DNA of 40,706 nt. It comes from Pelagicoccus sp. GTDB lineage: Bacteria > Verrucomicrobiota > Verrucomicrobiia > Opitutales > Opitutaceae. Positions 32,841 through 40,706 of this stretch are shown in pieces. Under the pieces are notes generated by a model, which saw only the letters and a list, made by a program, of their open reading frames with translations, was not told where the DNA came from and searched no databases. The number at the start of each line of letters is the position of its first letter. Position 1 is the first letter of the stretch. A program made the position numbers and the translations under genes. The stretch is taken from the NCBI GenBank assembly GCA_028284635.1, contig JANQRJ010000069.1, positions 1 to 40,706 on the forward strand, written 5' to 3'.

Positions 32841-33092
32841 TTAAGCGGTCTCGGTGGAGCAGAAAACGACGTCGACGAAGGCCACCCCTGGCAGCTCTTC
32901 GAGCCAGCGGTGAATCGGCCGGGCATCGGCGTCCTCGATCACGATAGGCAAGTACCTGCCCTCTCGTGTGGATGCGGTGATGGACGGATGATTCCCGATA
33001 GCGGACACCGCCGAAGCCGCCTCAACACCTTCGTCCGACAAGGTAATCACAAGACTGCTAAGAGAGGTGTTCCAGGGGCGGCGCCGACTCAT
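32841..33092 (-). CDS. napD: NapD chaperone for NapA
   Basis: 83 residues from the ATG at 33092; an ATG 11 codons earlier (33125) is possible but the extra residues do not look like NapD. It has the small ferredoxin-like fold pattern of NapD: SSLVITLSD at the N terminus, a central I..HPSITASTREGRYLPIVIE and FVDVVFCSTE at the end. NapD binds the Tat signal of NapA and holds it back until cofactors are loaded. It is the first gene of the nap operon, divergent from the tetraheme cytochrome gene, so both promoters must lie in 33093-33188. Confidence 0.82.
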   Translation of the reverse strand: MSRRRPWNTSLSSLVITLSDEGVEAASAVSAIGNHPSITASTREGRYLPIVIEDADARPIHRWLEELPGVAFVDVVFCSTETA

Positions 33093-33130
33093 CGTGGCCC
33101 CAATCTTGGAGAAGATTTCGCACATTTCAA

Positions 33131-33140
33131 TATTTAAATA
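33131..33140. promoter_or_regulatory. AT-rich palindrome in the divergent nap promoter
   Basis: TATTTAAATA is a perfect 10-bp palindrome in the AT-rich gap between napD and the tetraheme cytochrome gene. Some NsrR-type Rrf2 operators are AT-rich dyads of similar form, and an Rrf2 gene ends the divergent operon, so this is a candidate operator. A TTGAT half-site (33151-33155) also lies nearby but lacks the second half of an FNR box. Confidence 0.35.
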
Positions 33141-33188
33141 CCTTTTTATCTTGATTAATCGCCTCACAAGACGCACTTTCGCTGCCAG

Positions 33189-33848
33189 ATGAAGATCTCG
33201 CCCCTCGCCACTGTCGCGCTCTGCGTCACGAGCTTCGCTATCGCACTAGGAGGATGGTGGATCTATCGGATTTCCTTCGCCCCATTCCAGGACGCCACAG
33301 CAGAACAAGAGACTCGACCGCGGCTGGCAAAAGAAGCCTCGTTTCCAATCTCGATCGTCGGCGCCCCCCAGACGCCCACCGTCCTAGCGGATCTGAGCGA
33401 GACCGGCGAAGGCCCCAAAGAAGTGGCTTGCGCCACCTGTCACACGACACGCTCGCCGCAGATCGAGCAGCGTTTCGCCGACGGACTGGACGAGTTTCAC
33501 CAAGACCTTGAAGTCCGACACGGCTCGCTCAGCTGCTTGAGCTGCCACAATGCTGACAACTACGACACGCTCAAGCTGGCCGACGGCTCGCCCATCGATT
33601 TCGAAAATACCATGCAGCTCTGCGCCCAATGCCACGGGCCGCAGCATCGAGACTACCAAAACGGATCCCACGGCGGCATGACCGGCTACTGGGATTTAAG
33701 CCGCGGGCCGCGCAGCCGCAACGCCTGCACCGTCTGCCACGACGCCCACTCTCCCGCCTATCCGCAGTTCATGCCCATCTTTCCGCCCAAAGACATCGAG
33801 CTGCTCAAAGAGCTAGCCAAGGCCTCCCGCTCGCAACCTCAACACTAG
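33189..33848 (+). CDS. Membrane-anchored tetraheme cytochrome c
   Basis: 219 residues. One membrane helix (about 8-28) precedes a periplasmic part with four CxxCH motifs: CATCH 81-85, CLSCH 116-120, CAQCH 145-149, CTVCH 180-184, and several extra histidines (HQDLEVRHG, HRDYQNGSHGG) that could be distal ligands. It does not look like NapC/NirT, which has a different heme spacing. Followed by a four-cluster ferredoxin and NrfD, it resembles the cytochrome component of cytochrome-FeS-NrfD quinol dehydrogenase modules. It probably transfers electrons to NapB. First gene of the plus-strand operon, divergent from napD. Confidence 0.85.
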   Translation: MKISPLATVALCVTSFAIALGGWWIYRISFAPFQDATAEQETRPRLAKEASFPISIVGAPQTPTVLADLSETGEGPKEVACATCHTTRSPQIEQRFADGLDEFHQDLEVRHGSLSCLSCHNADNYDTLKLADGSPIDFENTMQLCAQCHGPQHRDYQNGSHGGMTGYWDLSRGPRSRNACTVCHDAHSPAYPQFMPIFPPKDIELLKELAKASRSQPQH

Positions 33849-33860
33849 AAACGCCACCCC

Positions 33861-34781
33861 ATGACGGAAACGGAAAAGAAAAGCGGCCTCAGCCGCCGCA
33901 CGGTGGTAAAAGGCCTCGGAGCCACTCTCGGCGCAGCCGCCTTCGCCAAAGCCATCGCCCCCCTTACCACTTGGAGCGCCGAGCAAAGCGTCGACGAATT
34001 CCTCCAGAAGCACTACCACGAACTCGGTCCGGACGAGATGAACAAGGTCATCGCCCGACTCGAAGAGGAAGCCAAGACCGACTACGGCGCCGACGTAACC
34101 ATTTCCGACCCCAAGCCGCAAGCCGGAGTGAAGTTCGCCTACGCCCTCAATCTCAGCATCTGCATTGGCTGTCGCCGCTGCGCCGAGGCCTGCCACAAGG
34201 AAAACAACCACGACCGAGCCACCGGCAACTCCTACATCCGAGTGCTGGAAATGAAAAAAGGCTCCCTCGACATGGAGCAAGGACGCGTTGACTACCAAGG
34301 TCCCGTCCCCAAGCCAGACTCCTTCTACATGCCAGTGCAATGCCAGCAATGCGACGCCCCGCCCTGCGTGGACGTCTGCCCCGTGGAGGCCACCTGGAAG
34401 GAAAAGGACGGCATCGTGGCCGTCGACTACAACTGGTGCATCGGCTGCCGCTACTGCGAAGCCGCCTGCCCCTACCACGCCCGCCGCTTCAATTGGGCCA
34501 AACCCCAGATCCCCGCAGAGGAAGTCAACCCAGACCAAGGCTACCTCTCCAACCGCATCCGACCCCAAGGCGTCATGGAGAAATGCACCTTCTGCCTGCA
34601 CCGCACCCGGGAAGGCAAACTGCCCGCCTGCCTGGAAGCCTGCCCCACCGGATCGCGCGTCTTCGGAAACATCCTGGACCCCGAGTCCGAGATCCGCTGG
34701 GTCCTGGAAAACAAGCGCGTCTTCGTGCTCAAGGAAGAGCTCGGCACCAAACCCAGCTTCTACTACTTCTTCGATGAATAA
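33861..34781 (+). CDS. Tat-exported four-cluster ferredoxin (NrfC-like)
   Basis: 306 residues. A Tat signal (SRRTVVKGLG near residue 10, then an alanine-rich stretch) is followed by a spacer and four cysteine clusters: CIGCRRCAEACHKENN (about 103-118), CQQCDAPPCVDVCP, CIGCRYCEAACP and CTFCLHRTREGKLPACLEACP. That is the pattern of NrfC / TtrB / PhsB-type subunits carrying four [4Fe-4S] centres. It most likely sits on the periplasmic side and links the membrane NrfD protein to the tetraheme cytochrome. It begins 12 bp past the cytochrome gene and its stop overlaps the NrfD start by 8 bp. Confidence 0.9.
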   Translation: MTETEKKSGLSRRTVVKGLGATLGAAAFAKAIAPLTTWSAEQSVDEFLQKHYHELGPDEMNKVIARLEEEAKTDYGADVTISDPKPQAGVKFAYALNLSICIGCRRCAEACHKENNHDRATGNSYIRVLEMKKGSLDMEQGRVDYQGPVPKPDSFYMPVQCQQCDAPPCVDVCPVEATWKEKDGIVAVDYNWCIGCRYCEAACPYHARRFNWAKPQIPAEEVNPDQGYLSNRIRPQGVMEKCTFCLHRTREGKLPACLEACPTGSRVFGNILDPESEIRWVLENKRVFVLKEELGTKPSFYYFFDE

Positions 34782-36048
34782 GCCCCTCGCCGCCCAGTCC
34801 GCTGCAGCCCCGACAAGCCACCTGGCCAGCTACCCGCGCTTCATCTGGCGCATGCTCGTCATGGCGACGGAGGGCAACTGGCTCTTCTACGCATGGATGA
34901 TCGGACTGAGCGCCGTCGCTCTCGTCGGCCTCAACGCCTGGGCCACCCAAGTCTCTCAGGGCATGGTAGTGACCAACATGAGCGACCACGTATCCTGGGG
35001 CCTCTACATCGCCAACTTCACCTTCATGGTAGGACTCGCCGCCGGAGGCGTCATGATGGTCATCCCCGCCTACCTCTACCACGACGAGGACATGCACGAC
35101 GTCGTCATCATCGGCGAACTCCTCGCCATCGCCGCCATCGTCATGTGCATCGCATTCGTCGTCGTCGATCTCGGCCGCCCGGAACGCTTCTGGCACATGA
35201 TCCCAGGCATCGGGAAATTCCATTTCCCCATCTCCATGCTCACCTGGGACGTCATCGTGCTAAACGGCTACCTGCTCATAAACCTGCACATCTGCGGCTA
35301 CCTGCTCTACCAACGCTATCGAGGTCGTCGGCCCAACCCGAAATTCTACATCCCCTTCGTCTTCCTCTCCATCGGCTGGGCCATTTCCATCCACACCGTG
35401 ACCGCCTTTCTCTATCAAGGCCTCGGTGGACGCCCCTTCTGGAACACCGCCCTGCTCGCCCCCCGCTTTCTCACCTCCGCCTTCGTCTCCGGCCCCGCCT
35501 TCATCATCCTCGCCCTCGAAGCCATCCGCTACCTCAGCAGCTACAAAGTCGGAGACGGCGCCATCCGCATCCTCGTCAACATCATGCGGGTCACTATCCT
35601 TATCAACCTCCTCATGCTCGCTTCCGAGGTGTTCACCGAATTCTACACCGGAGGCTCCCACACCGCCTCGGCCCGCTACCTCTACTTCGGCTTGCACGGT
35701 CACGACGCGCTCGTACCTTGGATATGGAGCTCCATCGCCCTCACCATCGTGGCAACAATCCTGCTTCTCAGACCCAAAGTGACCAAACACCCCGTCATGC
35801 TCATCACCGCCTGCATCCTCGCCTTCGTCGGCATCTGGATCGAAAAAGGCATGGGCTTGATCATCCCCGGCTTTATCCCCTCCACCCTGCACGAGATCGT
35901 CGAATACACGCCCAACGGACTCGAGTGGCGCGTCACCGCCGGAGTCTGGGCGGCCGGCCTAATTATCTACACTCTAGCCATCCGCATCGCCATGCCCATC
36001 TTCTCCGGAGAGGTATCCCTGGCCAAGGACACCGCTCGCGATGTTTAG
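34774..36048 (+). CDS. NrfD/PsrC-family quinol-oxidising membrane subunit
   Basis: 424 residues. About nine or ten membrane helices; the first is near 43-65 (WLFYAWMIGLSAVALVGLNAW) and the last near 395-412. The family binds quinones in the membrane and exchanges electrons with a partner ferredoxin. The reading frame is open far upstream, but the ATG at 34774 (MNKPLAAQ) overlaps the ferredoxin stop by 8 bp, and the upstream residues have no NrfD features, so that start was taken. It is followed by the Rrf2 gene with 8 bp overlap. Within this locus it is the only candidate for quinol oxidation, as no NapC or NapH gene is seen. Confidence 0.9.
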   Translation: MNKPLAAQSAAAPTSHLASYPRFIWRMLVMATEGNWLFYAWMIGLSAVALVGLNAWATQVSQGMVVTNMSDHVSWGLYIANFTFMVGLAAGGVMMVIPAYLYHDEDMHDVVIIGELLAIAAIVMCIAFVVVDLGRPERFWHMIPGIGKFHFPISMLTWDVIVLNGYLLINLHICGYLLYQRYRGRRPNPKFYIPFVFLSIGWAISIHTVTAFLYQGLGGRPFWNTALLAPRFLTSAFVSGPAFIILALEAIRYLSSYKVGDGAIRILVNIMRVTILINLLMLASEVFTEFYTGGSHTASARYLYFGLHGHDALVPWIWSSIALTIVATILLLRPKVTKHPVMLITACILAFVGIWIEKGMGLIIPGFIPSTLHEIVEYTPNGLEWRVTAGVWAAGLIIYTLAIRIAMPIFSGEVSLAKDTARDV

Positions 36049-36460
36049 ATGCGGCAAAACCGCCCAGAACGCCATCATGGCCATGAGCTGCCTGGCTGAA
36101 GCCTACGACGAAGGTGCCACAAAGCTAAGCTCCCAAGACATCGCCCAACGTCGGAGACTGCCCAAGCCGAATGTCGCGAAGCTGCTTGTCGCCCTATCCC
36201 AAGCCAATCTCCTGCTCGGCACTCCAGGACCCAGAGGAGGGTACTGGCTGGCAAAACCTCCCAGCGACATCAACCTGTACGAGATAGTCGCTCTGTTCGA
36301 ACAGATGGAAAAGACAGTAGACTGTCCCCTCGGGGCTGGACGCTGCGGCCAGCAAACGCCCTGCGCCCTGCATGACGAGCTCGAGAAACTCGATCAACAG
36401 TTCAAAGGCTTCCTGCGCAAAACCACCCTGGAAGTGTTCTCCCAAAACAGCAGCAGCTAA
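36041..36460 (+). CDS. Rrf2-family Fe-S transcriptional regulator (NsrR/IscR-like)
   Basis: 139 residues. A winged helix (about 5-75: LSSQDIAQRRRLPKPNVAKLLVALSQANLL then GPRGGYWLAKPP) is followed by a cysteine loop C95-x6-C102-x5-C108. This matches the Rrf2 subgroup that carries an Fe-S cluster, such as NsrR (nitric oxide) and IscR. Its start overlaps the NrfD stop by 8 bp, so it is expressed with the electron-transfer module, and it probably controls the divergent promoters. Nitric oxide or oxygen as signal is an inference from the family and from the nitrate-respiration setting. Confidence 0.88.
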   Translation: MFRCGKTAQNAIMAMSCLAEAYDEGATKLSSQDIAQRRRLPKPNVAKLLVALSQANLLLGTPGPRGGYWLAKPPSDINLYEIVALFEQMEKTVDCPLGAGRCGQQTPCALHDELEKLDQQFKGFLRKTTLEVFSQNSSS

Positions 36461-36500
36461 GTCGCTAGCCGCAGACATAAAGCTACAAGCCACCAAGCGG

Positions 36501-36980
36501 CTACCCAAGCAACAGCCGGCTCATCGGCACCTTGACGACCACCTTCTCGATCAAAGCGCCCGCTTCCCCCACCGCCAGCTGCGGCATGTGAGCATCCTGA
36601 GGCAGCAGCAGAACGAAGGTCCCTGGGCGCAGCGTCGCCTGCAAATCGGCAGGTCCCGAATACTGGAAGAACTCCACATCCCGCTCCTCATCATAGGCGG
36701 CCTTGCTCGCCAGGGAATCCGTCGGATAGACCGCAATGCGCTCAGCTCCACCCAAAACCATCTGGATGTCAGCGAACTTCCGGTGGGCCTCCAGCACCGC
36801 ATCCTCATCCGTCTCCAACTTGCTCGGATAGCTCATCACCCGGGCGAACAGCTCGTCTCCATCAAGTGGATACTCCTTTTCCTCCGCCCCCGAAGTCAGC
36901 GACTCTAGAAACCCGAAAGCCTTCTCCCAAGCCTCTCCCAGCCGATAGTTCCGCCAGTTAGTAATATTGTCTACGATCAT
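36501..36980 (-). CDS. YhcH/YjgK/YiaL-family protein
   Basis: 159 residues of the YhcH/YjgK/YiaL (DUF386) cupin-like family, linked in other bacteria to sugar or sialic acid metabolism (anomerase-like). Seen: MIVDNITNWRNY at the N terminus, LEAHRKFADIQMVLGGAERIAV (about 73-95, with the family H..F.DIQ... motif) and a C-terminal PGTFVLLLPQDAHMPQLAVG (about 125-145, P..AH.P metal-site motif), followed by VEKVVVKVPMS-like residues. It begins at the ATG at 36980; the upstream frame is not conserved in style. It is monocistronic and convergent with the Rrf2 gene (40 bp). No sugar pathway genes are near. Confidence 0.85.
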   Translation of the reverse strand: MIVDNITNWRNYRLGEAWEKAFGFLESLTSGAEEKEYPLDGDELFARVMSYPSKLETDEDAVLEAHRKFADIQMVLGGAERIAVYPTDSLASKAAYDEERDVEFFQYSGPADLQATLRPGTFVLLLPQDAHMPQLAVGEAGALIEKVVVKVPMSRLLLG

Positions 36981-37145
36981 AAGACGCCATTCTCGCTTCC
37001 ATACCCACTGCCATCCAACCCAAAAATCGCGACATAGCGACAGCCCGCTGAAAGCTGCCGCCAGACCGGCAACAGAACCGATCCCAATACGAATTGACAC
37101 GCGCCTCTCGCCCCTTCCATCGTCAAGCCGATCATCCAAAATGCT

Positions 37146-39100
37146 ATGAGATCCCTCTACTTATCAGCGCTCGCAGCCATTCTAGTCGCATTGTGCCCCC
37201 ATTCGCTTCCGCGAAGAAAAAGGAGCCAAAACTTCTCGAGGAAGATGGCCGGATCTCGGTCGAGAGCTTCTTCCGTCCCGCTCGAGCGATGAACCTGACC
37301 ATGTCGCCAGATGGAAAGTACGTCGCCGGACGAGCCCCCATAGGCGACGGCAACGAAATCGGCCTACTCCTCATCGACCTCGAAAAAATGAAGCCCTATT
37401 CCTTCAAATGGAGCGACGGCTATGACGTCGACAGAGTCGTTTGGGGAAACAACGAGACGATCGTCTTTATAGTCTCGAAGTGGAACACCTACGCAGCCGG
37501 CCTGCACAAGCTGGACCGAAATAAACGTAAGATCGATACCCTGATCGGCGAAGACGCAGCAGTACGGATAGTCGATCCATTAATCGAGGACCCCAAGAAC
37601 GTCCTCGTTTGGATGCCTGAGATCATTGGCGGCAAGCCCAGGATCGCCCGCGTCAAACTGAAGGGCTCGGCAATGTTGCGCGAGGCCATGGAGGAGCGCC
37701 TGGCAGACACGATCCAAAACCCCCTGCTCGGCAGCGCCGGCAAAACGCCTGATGGCGACCTCTGGGGGTGGACGACAGACGGAACCGGCCAGGCGAGAAT
37801 CGTCAAAAGATTTCTCAACGACAAATACGAATATATCTACAGGGAAACCGAGAAATCCCCCTGGTCTCCCATGGAAATCGATCCCGAGCTCTGGTATGTC
37901 GTCGGATTTTCCCACGAAGAGGGACTCATTTACGTCAGCGGCTATGATGACAAGGATACCATAGGGCTATATCTATATGACCTAAACGAAAACAGGATCG
38001 TGGAAGAGATCTTCCGGGACCCCTACTACGACTATCTGGAAACTGCACACCACCATTTCCACAAAGGCTCCCTCATAGGGATCGCATACGACAAAGCAGT
38101 TCCCACCAACGTATGGTTCGCCCCCGAAATGCAGAATATCCAAAAGATGGTAGACCAAGCCATCCCAGGAAAAGCGAACATTATATACGATTGGAGCGCG
38201 GACTTCAGTCGATTTCTCATCTACTCGCACTCCGACAGTCTACCCATAGACTATATACTGCTTGATCTCGAAACGAAGCAGCTCAGGCAAATCACTCCCT
38301 CGCGACCCTGGCTCGACAACAGCCAGATGTCTAGAACCCAAGTGCTGCGCTACAAGACTCCCGACGGACTGACTCTAGAAGGCTACCTCACTCTTCCCAA
38401 GGAAGGCAAAGCTCCATACCCCATGGTTTGCCTCGTTCATGGTGGACCATCGGCAAGAGACACCGGCACCTTCGATTCCGAAACCCAATTCCTGGCAAAC
38501 AGGGGATACGCCGTTCTGAGGGTGAACTTTCGAGGATCCTCGGGCTTCGGAAAGAAAGTATCGCTAGAACCGCAATTCGATATATTGAAAATGCAGGAGG
38601 ATATAGCCCAGGCCGTAAATCTAGTCGCGGACAAAGGAATCGCAGACCGGAATCGCCTGGCAATCATGAGAGCCAGTTTCGGCGGATACTCCGCTCTTTG
38701 CGGGGCGACTATGTATCCAGACCTATATAGATGCGCCATCACCATCGTAGGCGTATTCGACTGGGAGCTGCTTCTCAAAAACAAGAAGCGGAAAGACCAG
38801 GACTATGCTCACCATGTCTGGAGCGAACTCGGCGATCCCAAGGAAGCCAAAGAACGCTTTGAAGCCATCTCCCCAATCAACCACGTGGACAAGATCAAGA
38901 TCCCCATTTACGTCGCTCACGGGAAGTCGGACAGCAATGTATCCGTACAGCAGTCTAAAAGACTCGTGCGCGAACTCAAGAAGCACGACGTTCCCCACCA
39001 GACCTTCTTCCGAGAATGGGAAGGCCACGGCTTCTTCGACCAAAGAAACAGCTTCGCCCTCTACCGCGAAATAGAACGCTTCCTAGCAGAGCATTTATAG
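37146..39100 (+). CDS. Secreted S9 (prolyl oligopeptidase-like) peptidase with a frameshift in the signal peptide
   Basis: An S9-type serine peptidase: N-terminal propeller-like part (about residues 45-400, MSPDGKYVAGRAP...) and C-terminal alpha/beta hydrolase (about 420-668, counted from 37094, the first in-frame ATG of the enzyme frame). Triad: Ser528 in RASFGGYS, Asp613 in HGKSDSN, His645 in EGHGFF. The nucleophile elbow has Arg where family members usually have Gly (GxSxGG). An ATG at 37146 in another frame starts an excellent signal peptide (MRSLYLSALAAILVALCP). Adding one C in the CCCCC run at 37196-37200 joins it to PPFASA|KKKEP of the enzyme, giving an ideal cleavage site. So either the run has lost one base or the assembly has an error. 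Without the join, a leaderless form could only start from 37094. Confidence 0.82.
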
Positions 39101-39193
39101 CTCCGACACAAACGCCTCAAGCTCAGAAGGGTCGAGGCGAAAGGTCTCGAATAAACCGGGAGACGGCTAGCGCTCTCACCGCTTTTCGACTGA

Positions 39194-39211
39194 CGAGCTT
39201 CGGAAAGCTCG
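39194..39211. terminator. Stem-loop at the rarA 3' end
   Basis: CGAGCTT (39194-39200) pairs with AAGCTCG (39205-39211) around CGGA, directly next to the rarA stop codon (39212-39214). No T-run follows on the minus strand, so termination is only a possibility. The convergent peptidase gene stops at 39100. No other element is seen in 39101-39211. Confidence 0.35.
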
Positions 39212-40570
39212 CTAGGCCGGGCCTCTTCCTTCAATTCGCTCCTTCAGCTTCTCCCAGCGGGCAAGGCGATCGGCTATGGCGGTCTCCTCGCCGACTCGCT
39301 TCAGTTCCAGGAAACGGAGCGGTTCGCGCATGTACTCCTGCCCAGAGACGTTTTCCGCGAAGCCGTGGCTGTATTCATAATCTTGGGAATGGCCGAGGCG
39401 CTTGGAGGCCTTGCCGCCGGAATCCTTCAACCAAACTGGGACTTCCTGAATCGGGCCGGCAGCGATGGCAGCCTTGGCCTTGCCGAGGGCGGCATAGGAG
39501 CTGTTGCTTTTGGGCGCCGTTGCGAGGTAGGTCACGCAGTGAGCGAGGTTGATCTCGCACTCTGGCAGACCGACGAATTCGCAGGCCTGCTGCGTGGCAA
39601 CAGCCAGAGGCAAGGCCTTGGCATCGGCGAGACCGACGTCTTCGGACGCAAGGATGACCAAACGACGGGCGATGAAACGCGGATCTTCTCCTCCAGCCAG
39701 CATCTTGGCCAGCCAGTACAAGGCCGCATCCGGAGCGCCGCCTCGCATGCTCTTGATGAAGGCGGAAATCGTATCGTAGTGCTCGTCCTCTTTCGCATCG
39801 TAGCGGATCTGACGCTCCGCGGCGAAGATCTCGACCGAGCTTTCTGACATCTCCTCGCTCTCCCGCAAACCTAGGGCGATGACTTCCAAGGCATTCAGAG
39901 CGCGCCGCAGATCTCCATCGCAGAGCTTGGCCAGAACGAGCAGGGCTCCGGGAGTCGCTTGGTGCTTTCTCCGACCCAATCCTCGCTCCTCGTCCGCGAG
40001 GGTCGCTTGCAGAGCGACAACCACCGTCTCGGTATCATGAGGCTCGAGACGGAAAAGATGGCTCCGGCTAAGCAAAGGAGCATTCACATAGAAACCCGGA
40101 TTGTGGGTCGTCGCCCCGATCAAACGAATGTTGCCCGCCTCCACATCAGGCAGGAGCAAGTCCTGCTGCGACTTGTTGAAGCGGTGAATCTCGTCGATAA
40201 ACAACACCGTATCCTTATCCTCGATACGTCTTGCAATGGAAAGAATCTCGCGCAGCTCGGCGACGTTAGACATCACGGCGTTGAGACGCACGAAGCGGCT
40301 TTCCGTCTCGCCGGCGATGGCCTCGGCAATGCTGGTCTTGCCGCAACCCGGCGGACCGTAGAAAAGCAGGCTACCGAAATTGTTGCTCGCCACCAGGCGC
40401 GGCAGCAGCTTGCCCTCGCTCAGAATGTGCCGCTGCCCGACTACTTCGGACAAGCGTCGCGGGCGCATGCGGGCCGCCAATGGCTGTCGCTTGCGGCTCG
40501 CGGCAGGTTCGGCGTTCGAAAGGCTGTCGAGCGACTCCTCGCCGGAAAACAAATGACCCTGGGAATTCAC
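39212..40570 (-). CDS. rarA: Replication-associated recombination protein A (AAA+ ATPase)
   Basis: 452 residues, RarA/MgsA/WHIP family, acting at stalled replication forks. Seen: an N-terminal region ending LAARMRPRRLSEVVGQRHIL (about 31-50), Walker A GPPGCGKTS (about 73-81), Walker B VLFIDEIHRFNKSQQD (about 121-136), sensor-1 IGATTHNP, an arginine-finger region with APLLSRSHLF and GDLRRALNALE. The C-terminal tetramer domain has RFIARRLVILASEDVGLADAKAL. Length and order are as in characterised members. The start is GTG at 40570. It is convergent with the peptidase gene. Confidence 0.94.
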   Translation of the reverse strand: MNSQGHLFSGEESLDSLSNAEPAASRKRQPLAARMRPRRLSEVVGQRHILSEGKLLPRLVASNNFGSLLFYGPPGCGKTSIAEAIAGETESRFVRLNAVMSNVAELREILSIARRIEDKDTVLFIDEIHRFNKSQQDLLLPDVEAGNIRLIGATTHNPGFYVNAPLLSRSHLFRLEPHDTETVVVALQATLADEERGLGRRKHQATPGALLVLAKLCDGDLRRALNALEVIALGLRESEEMSESSVEIFAAERQIRYDAKEDEHYDTISAFIKSMRGGAPDAALYWLAKMLAGGEDPRFIARRLVILASEDVGLADAKALPLAVATQQACEFVGLPECEINLAHCVTYLATAPKSNSSYAALGKAKAAIAAGPIQEVPVWLKDSGGKASKRLGHSQDYEYSHGFAENVSGQEYMREPLRFLELKRVGEETAIADRLARWEKLKERIEGRGPA

Positions 40571-40585
40571 TAGCCCGCCAAATTA

Positions 40586-40706
40586 GCGCGGAGCTTTAGC
40601 CCGCGTCAAAGCAGGGTTTCGCAGAGATCGACGTTGATTCGAGGTAGGGCCCGATCGCCGAGCGGGCCCTGGAGAACGAATCCTGCAACACGGCCCGCTC
40701 GAAGTC
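40586..40706. repeat. Palindromic elements at the window edge
   Basis: GCGCGGAGCTTTAGCCCGCGTC (from 40586) matches the arm of the element at 20963. Then AGGTAGGGCCCGATCGCCGAGCGGGCC (40642-40668) matches the arms of the element at 23097. A partial second arm (CGGCCCGCTCG, 40691-40701) starts the return half, and the window ends there. They lie upstream of rarA. Confidence 0.7.

Noticed and set aside
33150-33163. FNR/DNR box in the divergent nap promoter
   Set aside because: TTGAT is present but the second half (ATCAA at the right spacing) is missing, so only a half-site is seen.

Overview
The window is about 40.7 kb of moderately GC-rich DNA with dense bacterial genes, short operons with 4-14 bp overlaps, weak Shine-Dalgarno signals and some GTG starts. 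The gene content (YugP-type metallopeptidase, separate pntAA/pntAB/pntB, a Nap nitrate reductase paired with a cytochrome/FeS/NrfD module, very many hybrid histidine kinases, dispersed palindromic repeats) suggests a Verrucomicrobiota bacterium, perhaps an Opitutae relative of Pelagicoccus. That assignment is inferred from gene style, not from a marker gene. No rRNA, tRNA, CRISPR array, transposase or prophage was seen.

Layout. 1-2092: zinc metallopeptidase, a SufR-like Fe-S regulator, then an intergenic stretch with a terminator-like hairpin and a perfect 10-bp-arm palindrome. 2093-8285 (minus): three overlapping sensor kinase genes (a BvgS-like hybrid, a REC-HK-REC and a REC-HK) with no DNA-binding output. 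8520-12682: a small membrane protein, exonuclease III, and a redoxin/DsbD-type redox pair. 12738-13245: a possible 30-residue membrane protein and a decayed partial copy of a nitronate monooxygenase gene whose intact parent lies at 18856-20289. 13372-18798 (plus): a second signalling operon (PAS/GAF kinase, REC-HDOD, REC with an HD-GYP-like domain that lacks its metal ligands); it sits between the two related nitronate monooxygenase sequences. 20417-28331: BamE-like secreted protein, M56/BlaI sensor-repressor pair with a visible operator, proton-translocating transhydrogenase, a secreted hypothetical, a GcvR-like ACT protein and a FkbM-like methyltransferase.

28653-36460 is the most coherent system. 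A minus-strand operon napD-napA-napB-napF-orf-yecH encodes a periplasmic nitrate reductase. It is divergent from tetraheme cytochrome - four-cluster ferredoxin - NrfD - Rrf2 regulator genes. No NapC or NapGH is present, so the NrfD module is the obvious candidate to carry electrons from quinol to NapB/NapA, with the Rrf2 protein as local regulator. NapB appears to be a duplicated, four-heme form. The shared 96-bp promoter region has an AT-rich palindrome.

36501-40706: a YhcH/YiaL-family protein, a secreted S9 peptidase whose signal peptide is one base out of frame with the enzyme, and the RarA clamp-loader-like ATPase. Dispersed palindromic elements with shared ends (GTAGCGCGGAGCT..., AGGTAGGGCCCGATCG..., CACGAACG.GGCTAC) occupy many intergenic gaps. 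Two nearly identical BlaI-type dyads lie at 1971-1992 and 23013-23026.
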